64,000 nucleotides of DNA from Burkholderia anthina (GCF_001547525.1 NZ_LNJP01000003.1:1984001-2048000), one strand, 5' to 3'. Counted from the first letter of the stretch, positions 18,101 through 24,126 are shown. Numbers and translations: made by a program. Notes: generated by a model not told the origin, from the sequence alone.

Positions 18101-19474
18101 CAGCGCGGCGCGGCGGGCGGCGAGTTGCTTGCGAAGCAGTGGCAATACGATGCGGCAGGCGAGGTGATCCAGAAGCGCGATCAGCGTTACGGCACGACGA
18201 GCTATGGGTATGACCCGACGGGGCGCATCGAACAGGCGGTGGGGCCGGGATTGCCGTCGGAAGTGTTTCGGTGGGATGCCGCGGCGAACCTGGTGTCGAG
18301 CGATCACCCGGGTGGCTACGTCGAGCACAACCGGCTCAAGATGTTCGAGGACAAGCGCTTCGAGTACGACGCGTATGGGCGGCTCGTTCGTAAGGTGAGC
18401 GGGCATGGGCCGGCTAAAGAGCTCACGCTTGAATACGACGATTGGAACCAGCTCAAGACCGTCGTGACGAAGGACCGGCTCGGGATCGCGACAACGCATT
18501 TCGAGTACGACGCGTTTGGTCGGCGGGTTCGCAAGCTCAACGGCAGTTACGCGAGTACGGATTTCCTGTGGGACGGCATGCGGTTGGTGCAGGAGACGTA
18601 TCACGACCGTCAGGGCGAGGAAGCGCTGACGTACTTGTACGAGTCCAATAGTTATGTGCCACTTGCCCGGATCGATCAAGGGAGGGCGGCGGCCAATGAT
18701 GCGGATGTGCGGGATGCGGTTTATTACTTCCACAACGACGTTTCGGGGTTGCCGGAGGAACTGACCGACGCTGGTGGCGAGTTGGTCTGGCAGGCGCGCT
18801 ATAAGGTGTGGGGCAATGCGGTGCAGGAGGAGTGGGTTGCTCGGGCGCCGCAGCGACCGACAGCGGTGTGGGGAGAGGTTCAAGCGGCCGCGTCAGCGCC
18901 GGCTCACGCACCGCGACCGCAGAACCTGCGCTTCCAAGGGCAGTATCTGGACCGCGAGACCGGGTTGCACTACAACACTTTCCGGTTCTACGATCCGGAT
19001 ATCGGGCGATTCATCAATCCAGATCCGATCGGCCTGCTAGGTGGAACGAACCTCTACCGATACGCACCGAATCCGATCCAATGGATCGATCCGTGGGGAT
19101 GGGCTTACCAAGGCGTCGATTTTTCTGGCAGTCCCAATCTGTTTCCGGCGACGGAAGGCCAGCGGAATATCGTAGAGATCACCATGCAGGGATCGAGATC
19201 GAGAGACTTTGTTCAGGCATTCAAAGAAGCGAATATTTCAAAGGCTGATGCCACCGGCTATACGTGGCACCATCTGAATGACTTCAATCCTGAGACGGGG
19301 CGCACGACGATGCAACTGGTCGAAACGCAAGCACATATCGACACTTTCCCGCATGCGGGTTCGGCGGATCAATTTGCAAAGCATTTTGGCGTTGCATACG
19401 ATTCCGCCGAGGCCGTGCGGGTTGCCCAAGAGCAGGGATGGTTGAAGGGGCGTAGTCCCAAACGAGGATGCTAA
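15179..19474 (+). CDS. PAAR-Rhs type VI effector with WHH nuclease tip
   Basis: The protein has 1431 residues. Residues about 15-85 hold prePAAR transmembrane helices (LLGGLGIGWALTTIAEGLVF, LATPIVLAIGVGVAAYM). A PAAR domain follows (about 100-185: NGSPDVFVNGKPAARAADGA, GSDVVFINDLPAARVDDKTT), another hydrophobic segment near 200, then many YD/Rhs repeats forming the toxin cocoon. The conserved self-cleavage core ends at about residue 1307 (DPIGLLGGTNLYRYAPNPIQ, then WIDPWGW). The last 123 residues are the toxin, with YTWHHLNDFNPETG...MQLV, the WHH branch of the HNH/Endo VII nuclease superfamily, so DNA cleavage is the likely activity. The start overlaps the chaperone gene and the SUKH immunity gene follows after 10 bp. 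The core is GC-rich and the tip more AT-rich, as expected for exchangeable tips. Confidence 0.92.
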   Translation: MSQPAARKDDPFTHTTLAGDLLGMGGSLLGGLGIGWALTTIAEGLVFGALGALEIGTGGLATPIVLAIGVGVAAYMQGSGLNDKIDEAAKGLGNAISPPVEKGTIQNGSPDVFVNGKPAARAADGADMDPVLCSDHPGPQFVAQGSDVVFINDLPAARVDDKTTCDGTISKGSPDVFFGGGTKTVRDISAARPWVAGLGAAIGIALALCGRGKGSWGDFVKGKLPCLAMNFAAGIFGTWLGSKMQPSAGHPVNVITGGKILDGSDDTDFVLPGPLPIVWRRFYSSHDDRADGLFGVGWSVPISVELRLARENGVVTSITYWDEQGREIEFPAVQPGESHFSVPEGIYLICTAGGHYVVETVDGLYRDFGRAGSDADSEMLKLRRLEDRNGNWIEVEQEAVDEVVRPVRLHDSAGRVLTLGYEKPHPRRIATIELTRGVDGEQPDTLVRYKYDDAGQLVAVTDRSGHTGRRFAYEHGLMVQHTLPGGLNCFYAWQGVGRDARVVRHWTDDGEAYTFDADLAQRSVTITDQIGRVTRWTWNEDQQPTRYTDAEGHVWQIEWNAMRQLLSTTDPAGHVTRFEYDERGRQTQRIDALGQVERTEWNGHYDLPVAEIDPTNARWIYRYDARGNLVMVRDPAGFATEYYRDERGLVHTIRDARGGYKFLEWNGRAQLTAYTDCSGKVTRFAYDARGALARVTDAAGNATVYETDAMGRVTGIGTADGARQMFRYDAAGRLIEVVDPNQRSTRYEVNPRGLLLARTDAAGRVVQFGYDQAFRLASLTNENRETYRFQYDRRDLVSAQIGLDGHKRMYEYDVCGLGTIVRDGQLETRYERDAIGRLTAKQAAHERCEYLYDEAGRITSAELYTLAARGPSLKNRVSLKYDKRGEVVEEYTPTGWLAHTYDELGNRVSTTISGERTIDWLHYGSGHVHQIRFDGAAVADIERDDLHREVLRTQGKLTSHFGYDAVGRRARQIAQRGAAGGELLAKQWQYDAAGEVIQKRDQRYGTTSYGYDPTGRIEQAVGPGLPSEVFRWDAAANLVSSDHPGGYVEHNRLKMFEDKRFEYDAYGRLVRKVSGHGPAKELTLEYDDWNQLKTVVTKDRLGIATTHFEYDAFGRRVRKLNGSYASTDFLWDGMRLVQETYHDRQGEEALTYLYESNSYVPLARIDQGRAAANDADVRDAVYYFHNDVSGLPEELTDAGGELVWQARYKVWGNAVQEEWVARAPQRPTAVWGEVQAAASAPAHAPRPQNLRFQGQYLDRETGLHYNTFRFYDPDIGRFINPDPIGLLGGTNLYRYAPNPIQWIDPWGWAYQGVDFSGSPNLFPATEGQRNIVEITMQGSRSRDFVQAFKEANISKADATGYTWHHLNDFNPETGRTTMQLVETQAHIDTFPHAGSADQFAKHFGVAYDSAEAVRVAQEQGWLKGRSPKRGC

Positions 19475-19484
19475 CGGAGGAAGT

Positions 19485-19964
19485 ATGAAGCAAAACGAGT
19501 TCTCGAAGTGTGGACCCGCAATTGACCGATCGGGCATAGAGAAGCTCGAGAACGATTTAGGCGTTCAGCTACCGGAAGCGATGAAGGGGCACTACCTGAA
19601 GTTCAATGGTGGCATGCCAGTTCTCGACTGGTTTCCAATGGAGGATGATTGGGAGCCGATATGGATCCACGAATTCCTTCCTATCGGAACGCAGGACGCT
19701 AGCAAGCCTAACGTTCAAAGCATTTTTGCGCGAGTCGCGGGTAAGGGAGGATACCCTCGAACCTTTGTTCCATTTGCCACTGATCCTGGCGGTAATCTTT
19801 TCTGTGTCGACACTGATAGCGGTGCCGTACATTATTGGTTGACCGACACCTACGACGAAATGTTGACGGACTTGGAGAACCGCCAGAAAGCTGATCGGCG
19901 TCTGACTGATTCATTTGACCAATTCATCAGCTCGCTCGTTTCTGAAGACGAGGCATTCGGCTAG
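19485..19964 (+). CDS. SMI1/KNR4 (SUKH) family immunity protein
   Basis: The 159-residue protein has the SUKH fold pattern: IEKLENDLGVQLPEAMKGHY at the N terminus, KFNGGMPVLDW, FVPFATDPGGNLFCVDTD, and an acidic tail. SUKH proteins are the most common immunity partners of polymorphic nuclease toxins. It starts 10 bp after the WHH-tipped Rhs gene with a GGAGG site (19476-19480), so it should neutralise that nuclease. Base composition is lower in GC than the Rhs core. Pairing with the WHH tip is inferred from adjacency. Confidence 0.88.
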   Translation: MKQNEFSKCGPAIDRSGIEKLENDLGVQLPEAMKGHYLKFNGGMPVLDWFPMEDDWEPIWIHEFLPIGTQDASKPNVQSIFARVAGKGGYPRTFVPFATDPGGNLFCVDTDSGAVHYWLTDTYDEMLTDLENRQKADRRLTDSFDQFISSLVSEDEAFG

Positions 19965-19965
19965 C

Positions 19966-20088
19966 ATTCGGTCCTGCGAAGCGATGGCAATCCACGGCTG
20001 GGCGAACATTTGTAAGAAAGTTGAAGCTGATCAAGCTCGCCAAGTCGCTGACCGGCCGCACCTTTCGCCAGATGCCATTAGGAAGTGA
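19966..20088 (+). other. Short open reading frame tail before the DUF416-like gene, possible toxin relic
   Basis: One frame is open from the end of the SUKH gene to TGA at 20086-20088, 2 bp before the next ATG. It ends with ADQARQVADRPHLSPDAIRK. It has no start of its own and the position is where a displaced toxin tail would lie. Around 40 codons is too short to prove coding. Confidence 0.25.
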
Positions 20089-20090
20089 GT

Positions 20091-20654
20091 ATGTTCGATA
20101 TCGAGTCACATAAAAAATATATCGAATCAATTCTTGCTGCGGGAAGGTTCGACAACCTTGCTCGTTTTGGTGTTAGGTGTTGCATTGGACTTGCGCACGA
20201 TGATTCAATATTCGAATTCCTTGCTACGCATGCAGGAAGTACAGGCGCACAGATCAGACAGCGAGTCGGCGACTACCTGGATCAAGTGTGGAACGGAAAC
20301 GAAAACCCCAATCCGCTAAGCGATTTAGAGCAAGTGGACTGGGACCCTGATGTAGTCGAAATGGACGTCGATGCCGCGGCCCAAGGCGCCACTGATTTGC
20401 TAGCAGGGCTGTCTTTTTTAGCCAAATGGTGTGTTGAACATAACGTGGAACGATTGGCTGCATGTGATGATATTCTGATAAATCGAATCGACTACTTGGA
20501 GAGTTTTGAGTTGATTGGAGGACATGTTGCGAATCCAGTCGATCATGAAATGACCGTGCAGAAGGATTTTGCTCGTGAACTCATTGCAGGTATCTTGACA
20601 GATCGTTACAAAATGAAATATCACGAGTGGTTATTCAATCTTGGTTCTCCCTGA
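20091..20654 (+). CDS. DUF416 (YjaG)-like protein, probable orphan immunity protein
   Basis: The 187-residue predicted soluble protein has LARFGVRCCIGLAHDDSIFE, IRQRVGDYLDQVWNG, and an acidic segment DVDAAAQGATDLLAGLSFLA. By eye this resembles the DUF416/YjaG pattern (a short helix, a central D..W motif and a long helical alanine-rich stretch). The ATG at 20091 has an AGGAAG site 5 bp upstream; a GTG at 20085 is the alternative. AT-rich composition and its place between a SUKH gene and an orphan Rhs fragment suggest an immunity gene whose toxin has been lost. Family assignment is by pattern recall only, and function is inferred. Confidence 0.5.
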   Translation: MFDIESHKKYIESILAAGRFDNLARFGVRCCIGLAHDDSIFEFLATHAGSTGAQIRQRVGDYLDQVWNGNENPNPLSDLEQVDWDPDVVEMDVDAAAQGATDLLAGLSFLAKWCVEHNVERLAACDDILINRIDYLESFELIGGHVANPVDHEMTVQKDFARELIAGILTDRYKMKYHEWLFNLGSP

Positions 20655-20676
20655 ATCCGGAGTTCAAGGAGCAACC

Positions 20677-20736
20677 ATGCAAACGATTGACCTGTCGATT
20701 TCCCATAGTCAAATCGTAGTTCGATTGAGGCCGTAC
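20677..20736 (+). pseudogene. Truncated immunity gene start (ComJ-like) fused to an Rhs fragment
   Basis: ATG at 20677, with AAGGAG ten to fifteen bases upstream, opens a peptide MQTIDLSISHSQIVVR that then runs out of frame into Rhs-homologous DNA beginning at about 20737. The start resembles ComJ-like nuclease inhibitors found as immunity genes, but about 15 residues are too few for a firm call. It looks like the left part of a gene cut by recombination at an Rhs core. Confidence 0.35.
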
Positions 20737-21340
20737 CAACGCATTTCGAGTACGACGCGTTCGGTCGACGGATTCGGAAGCTCAATGGGAGTTATGCGAG
20801 TACCGATTTCCTGTGGGACGGCATGCAGTTGGTGCAGGAGACGTATCACGACCGCCAGGGCGAGGAAGCGCTGACGTACTTGTACGAGTCCAATAGTTAT
20901 GTGCCGCTTGCCCGGATCGATCAAGGGAGGGCAGCGGCTAATGATGCGGATGGACGGGATGCGGTTTACTACTTCCACAATGATGTATCGGGGTTGCCGG
21001 AGGAACTGACTGACGCTGGTGGCGAGCTGGTTTGGCAGGAGTGCTACAAGGTGTGGGGCAATGCGGTGCAGGAGGAGTGGGTCGCGCGGGCCGCGCAGCG
21101 ACCGACGCCAGCGTGGGGGGAGGTACAGCCGGCGCCAGTGCCGACGCACGCGCCGCGCCCGCAGAACCTGCGCTTCCAAGGGCAGTATCTGGACCGCGAG
21201 ACCGGGTTGCACTACAACACTTTCCGGTTCTACGATCCGGATATCGGGCGGTTCATCACGCATGATCCCATTGGACTTGCTGGCGGCATTAATCTCCACA
21301 TGTACGCGCCGAACCCGATAAGCTGGATTGACCCCTGGGG
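20737..21340 (+). repeat. Second copy of the Rhs core end (direct repeat of 18492-19098)
   Basis: From CAACGCATTTCGAGTACG onward this stretch is nearly identical to 18492-19098 inside the main Rhs gene and in the same orientation. Differences are mainly in the proline/alanine linker near 21110-21160 and in the last residues before the tip. It gives homology for unequal recombination that could swap the downstream tip into the main gene. Confidence 0.9.
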
Positions 21341-21746
21341 CTTGAGGTGCGGGCCTGGCGAAGCGACAGGAGCTGGGCGTAAAGTGACTCCCGGAAGATG
21401 GCTACGCGGTACCCATGGGAACGCTGGTGCCTTTCCGGAGTCGATTGCAAAAAAGATGAAGGGACGCTCTTATAGAGATTTTGACCATTTCAGATCAGAA
21501 TTTTGGAAGGAAGTCTCAATGGATTCCGACCTGAGTAGTCAGTTCTCGAAGTCCAACGTGTCGAGAATGACAAATGGATTGGCTCCGAAGGCATCGGTTA
21601 CTCAGGGAGTGGGGAAGAACACCTCGTATGTGCTTCATCATATAGAACCGATTCAGCACGGTGGGGGTGTCTATGATATGGATAATTTACGTATCGTAAC
21701 GCCTCGATATCACGCTGAAGTGCTGGATCCTTCGTACCATTATTGA
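20823..21746 (+). CDS. Orphan Rhs C-terminal fragment with colicin E-type HNH DNase tip
   Basis: The 307 residues from the first ATG (the frame is open from 20709) comprise an Rhs core end (LRFQGQYLDRETGLHYNTFR, DPIGLAGGINLHMYAPNP, WIDPWG) and a tip of about 135 residues. The tip aligns by eye with the whole colicin E/S-pyocin DNase domain: GEATGAGRKV, RDFDHFRSEFWKEV, SKSNVSRMTNGLAP, LHHIEPIQHGGGVYDMDN, TPRYH. The HH pair, Asn and one distal His are present, but positions equivalent to colicin E9 Arg96, Glu100 and His131 read Asn, Val and Leu. There is no N-terminal Rhs part, so it is probably silent unless recombined into the main gene. The matching immunity gene follows 11 bp later. Confidence 0.85.
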   Translation: MQLVQETYHDRQGEEALTYLYESNSYVPLARIDQGRAAANDADGRDAVYYFHNDVSGLPEELTDAGGELVWQECYKVWGNAVQEEWVARAAQRPTPAWGEVQPAPVPTHAPRPQNLRFQGQYLDRETGLHYNTFRFYDPDIGRFITHDPIGLAGGINLHMYAPNPISWIDPWGLRCGPGEATGAGRKVTPGRWLRGTHGNAGAFPESIAKKMKGRSYRDFDHFRSEFWKEVSMDSDLSSQFSKSNVSRMTNGLAPKASVTQGVGKNTSYVLHHIEPIQHGGGVYDMDNLRIVTPRYHAEVLDPSYHY

Positions 21747-21757
21747 GAGGTTAAGTG

Positions 21758-21967
21758 ATGAATAGGGATGAACTGATTGTTTTGGTTGGGCGGATGAGAG
21801 AGTCAAATTACGCCTCCGATGAGGAGGCTGAAAATGACGTGGAGATTTTGAATAAAAGTGTGGCTGATCCTTATGCAATGGATTATATATTTCAAAAGGA
21901 ATACGAAGATATGTCACTTGAGGAGGTTGTGGACAAAATCCTCTCGTATAGGCCGATTCAATTGTAA
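21758..21967 (+). CDS. Colicin/pyocin-type bacteriocin immunity protein
   Basis: The 69-residue acidic protein (MNRDELIVLVGRMRESNYAS, AENDVEILNKSVADP, DYIFQKEYEDMSLEEVVDKI, SYRPIQL) has the small helical pattern of Im proteins that bind colicin E-type DNases: an acidic second helix and a D-Y/L-I segment on the binding helix. The start at 21758 has GAGAGG 8-13 bp upstream; an adjacent GTG at 21755 would add one residue. It directly follows the orphan DNase tip, its expected partner. Composition is AT-rich. Confidence 0.82.
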   Translation: MNRDELIVLVGRMRESNYASDEEAENDVEILNKSVADPYAMDYIFQKEYEDMSLEEVVDKILSYRPIQL

Positions 21968-22015
21968 CTTATGTAAATGAGGTTGTTGGGGGTATCCTTG
22001 GAGTGGGCGGTCTCA

Positions 22016-22947
22016 AGAATCAAGTGCAACGTTTAGCCAATCCGGCGGCAGCCAGTTCCATCGCCATAGCCTCTTCAGGGGTTTTCCAGTTGAGGGTTTG
22101 GCGAGGGCGGCCGTTCATCAGTTTGGCAATGTCGTTCAATTGCATCTGGGTGACGCCTGACAGGTCGGCCCCCTTGGGCAGAAACTGGCGCAGCAGGCCG
22201 TTGGTATTTTCGTTGCTGCCCCGTTGCCAAGGGGCGTAGGGATCTGCGAACCAGATGTCCAGATTCAGTCGTTCAGCCAACTCGACATGGCAAGTCATTT
22301 CCGATCCACGATTACCGACGCAGGAGCGATTGAAGGCGCCTTTGATGAGATCGCCTTCCCAATGACCGGGCCATTGGCGCGTTTCGATTGCCTCGGGTCG
22401 ATGGATGATGCGCAGTTCTTCCGGGACAAAGCTCTTGCGGGCCAACGTCTTGCGGGCGTTGCCGCGCACCGGCTTCTCCTGGCGCAAGGCCTCGATCATC
22501 GCCTGCTTCAAGCCGCCCCGGGGATGGGTATAAATCGCCGCGTAGATCGTTTCATGACTGACGCGTTGCTCGGGATTATCTGGATGCATCTCGCGAAGTC
22601 TGGCAGCAATTTGCTGCGGCGACGAGCGCCGATAAACCAGATCGTGATGCACTTGCCAGTACAGCGCGCTTCCTGTTGCCAGCTTCACCTGACGCCGACT
22701 TCGCTCGCGGCGCGCCCGGCAGGCTCTGGCCGCGCTCGTGGCGTCATAACAGCGAGACGATTCCGTACGATTGCGTGCCAGCTCTCGCGTGATCGCCGAC
22801 GCGCTGCGACCAAGCAGCCTTGCAATCGCCCTGACGCTCGTGTTTCTGGCCTTCTCGATCATGATCGCCGCGCGCTCTTCGGCGCTCAAATGCTGGTATT
22901 TCGTCATTGCAACACCCTACCTCATCAACAGTGTTGCACTTGAAACT
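22016..22947 (-). mobile_element. IS30-family insertion sequence, internally deleted
   Basis: A single transposase gene fills the element. Matching ends are seen: TCAAGTGCAAC at 22020-22030 and its inverse GTTGCACTTGA at 22933-22943, with weaker matches outward (TTGAGAC against TAGAGTC), so true ends may lie up to 6 bp further out. The left repeat overlaps the transposase stop codon. I cannot define the target duplication. It separates the Im-type immunity gene from the tail of another toxin gene, so it probably entered that toxin gene or replaced most of it. The transposase lacks a central catalytic piece, so movement would need help from an intact relative elsewhere. Confidence 0.85.
22020..22907 (-). 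pseudogene. IS30-family transposase with in-frame internal deletion
   Basis: The 295-residue frame has the N-terminal helix-turn-helix (MTKYQHLSAEERAAIMIEKA, SVRAIARLLGRSASAITREL) and the last DDE block (FADPYAPWQRGSNENTNGLL with the Glu). The first Asp is in WEGDLIKGAFNRS. Between VGNRG and SEMTCHVELAERL the usual stretch of about 45 residues with the second catalytic Asp (normally just before the NGSEMT-type motif) is missing, although the frame is kept. The protein is therefore shorter than the 330-350 residues expected and should be catalytically dead. Confidence 0.78.
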
Positions 22948-23047
22948 AGAGTCTAAGGAGCCCCGTCCAGGAACTTTCTTGGTTGAAGGGAGTGAACCAC
23001 TTGATATTTCGAATCGCGTGAAAAGAAGTGGATCGAGTTGCTCATGA
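22948..23047 (+). pseudogene. 3' tail of a destroyed Rhs-type toxin gene
   Basis: Immediately right of the IS end one frame reads KEPRPGTFLVEGSEPLDISN then RVKRSGSSCS and stops at TGA 23045-23047, overlapping the ATG of the macrodomain gene by 4 bp (ATGA). Such coupling is typical of a toxin tip and its immunity gene. The rest of the toxin is gone, replaced by the IS. The toxin family cannot be read from about 30 residues. Confidence 0.5.
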
Positions 23048-23796
23048 AAAGAGAATATTTCCATTCAAAAACAGAGTTTCCGTGTGGTGTAGGGGAGGTT
23101 TATACGGAATTTCTCGACGGCGTCGCGACGCGCCAGATTAGCCATCCTGATGGTGGAGTTATCTATGCATCTTCATCGGTACGTGATTGGAATCCTGAGA
23201 TAGGATTTTTGCTCTTTGATGGAATTAAGGACGAGCTTGAAATTTCTCAAAAAGACGAAATCAGACGAGAAGATTTCGAGCATGTCTGGAAGGCGGTCAT
23301 AGGCAATCCTCCCAAAGGACTGTCGATTGTCTATGAAGTTGGGGATGCGGCTGTGCCACGGGAAAATTCAACCTTGATTGCTCATGTGGTGAACAATCGG
23401 GGGAAATGGGGGCGCGGGTTTGTTGTTTCTCTCGGCAAGAAATACCCTGTCGCACGAGATGGTTATCTCGAATTGTTCCGAGATGAACAGCGGCCTCCGC
23501 TCGGAATGGTTCAATTTTTGTCTGTGGATGACGAGAAGCGGATATTTGTCGCGAACATGGTTTCTCAGGACGGGATTCGCAAGAGTAGTCGCGACGCTGC
23601 TCAATACGTTTCGTATTCTGACCTCAAGATATGCCTTAGTAAAATTTGCGAATTTGCGTTAGCTAATCGACTTTCGGTGCAAATGCCAATGATCGGCGCG
23701 GGACTTGGTGGCGGGGATTGGGAAGTCATTTCGGCGGAAATCGACGAGGTGTTTTCGTACTATAAACAGACTTGTAAAATAATTACACTTTCTTGA
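23044..23796 (+). CDS. Macrodomain protein with novel N-terminal domain, putative immunity to an ADP-ribosylating toxin
   Basis: The protein has 250 residues. Residues about 98-250 form a macrodomain of the Appr-1''-p phosphatase/Poa1p type: LIAHVVNNRGKWGRGFVVSL (loop 1), LGMVQFLSVDDEKRIFVANM, and MPMIGAGLGGGDWEVISAEI (phosphate loop). Such domains bind or remove ADP-ribose. Residues 1-95 (CGVGEVYTEFLDGVATRQIS, DWNPEIGFLLFDGIKDELEI) match no family I recognise. The gene overlaps by 4 bp a toxin-tail relic, lies amid Rhs cassettes and is AT-rich, so I infer an immunity protein reversing ADP-ribosylation by the lost toxin. A housekeeping macrodomain is less likely given the place. Start: ATG 23044 rather than TTG 23038. 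Confidence 0.75.
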   Translation: MKREYFHSKTEFPCGVGEVYTEFLDGVATRQISHPDGGVIYASSSVRDWNPEIGFLLFDGIKDELEISQKDEIRREDFEHVWKAVIGNPPKGLSIVYEVGDAAVPRENSTLIAHVVNNRGKWGRGFVVSLGKKYPVARDGYLELFRDEQRPPLGMVQFLSVDDEKRIFVANMVSQDGIRKSSRDAAQYVSYSDLKICLSKICEFALANRLSVQMPMIGAGLGGGDWEVISAEIDEVFSYYKQTCKIITLS

Positions 23797-23801
23797 TAAC
23801 G

Positions 23802-23938
23802 CCGGCGGCGAGCTGGTTTGGCAGGCGCGCTACAAGGTGTGGGGCGATGCGGTGCAGGAGGAGTGGGTTACGCGGGTGCCGCAGCGGTCGACGGCCGCCT
23901 GGGGTGAAGTGTCGGTGGCCGCGCCGGCCTGGACGCGC
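23802..23938 (+). repeat. Third, short Rhs core fragment
   Basis: This stretch repeats 18769 to about 18905 of the main Rhs gene in the same orientation (GGELVWQARYKVWGDAVQEE, WVTRVPQRSTAAWGEV). It begins 6 bp after the macrodomain stop and is broken within the alanine/proline linker, where it runs into SymE-like sequence. It is a scar of an earlier recombination and has no coding capacity of its own. Confidence 0.85.
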
Positions 23939-24026
23939 GTGGCTGATCAACGATGCGTGTTTTGTTCCGGGTCGCAAGGCGAGGATCGACATTGAGCCGG
24001 GCAGGCTGATCATCACGCAGATGTAA
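23939..24026 (+). pseudogene. 3' remnant of a SymE-family toxin gene
   Basis: The frame reads AWLINDACFVPGRKARIDIE then PGRLIITQM and stops at TAA 24024-24026. This is the C-terminal half of the SymE AbrB-like fold (pattern W-L-x-x-A-G-F-x-x-G-x-x-hydrophobic-I-E-x-G-x-L-I-I). The N-terminal half is replaced by Rhs DNA. symE-like genes often sit beside rhs loci in Burkholderia and Enterobacteria. Non-functional as it stands. Confidence 0.6.
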
Positions 24027-24050
24027 AAGGCAACGCCGCGAGATGCGGCC

Positions 24051-24074
24051 GCGCTGCGCGACGTCGCGCAGCGC
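24051..24074. repeat. Perfect 24-bp palindrome
   Basis: Arms GCGCTGCGCGAC and GTCGCGCAGCGC abut without a loop. It lies between the SymE remnant and the end of the convergent hypothetical gene, so it may act as a bidirectional transcription stop or a site for a dimeric protein. No T tract follows. Confidence 0.5.
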
Positions 24075-24126
24075 GCCGGACGGGGTAGAGCAGCCGGAAC
24101 CGGCGGCAGCCACCCCAAACCACGCA

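Noticed and set aside
22224..22943. Plus-strand frame inside the IS element
   Set aside because: It lies opposite the transposase and shows no protein family; the transposase motifs are on the minus strand.
19475..24026. CRISPR array or prophage in the repeat-rich region
   Set aside because: Repeats are long Rhs core copies, not short spaced repeats, and no phage structural or integrase gene is present.
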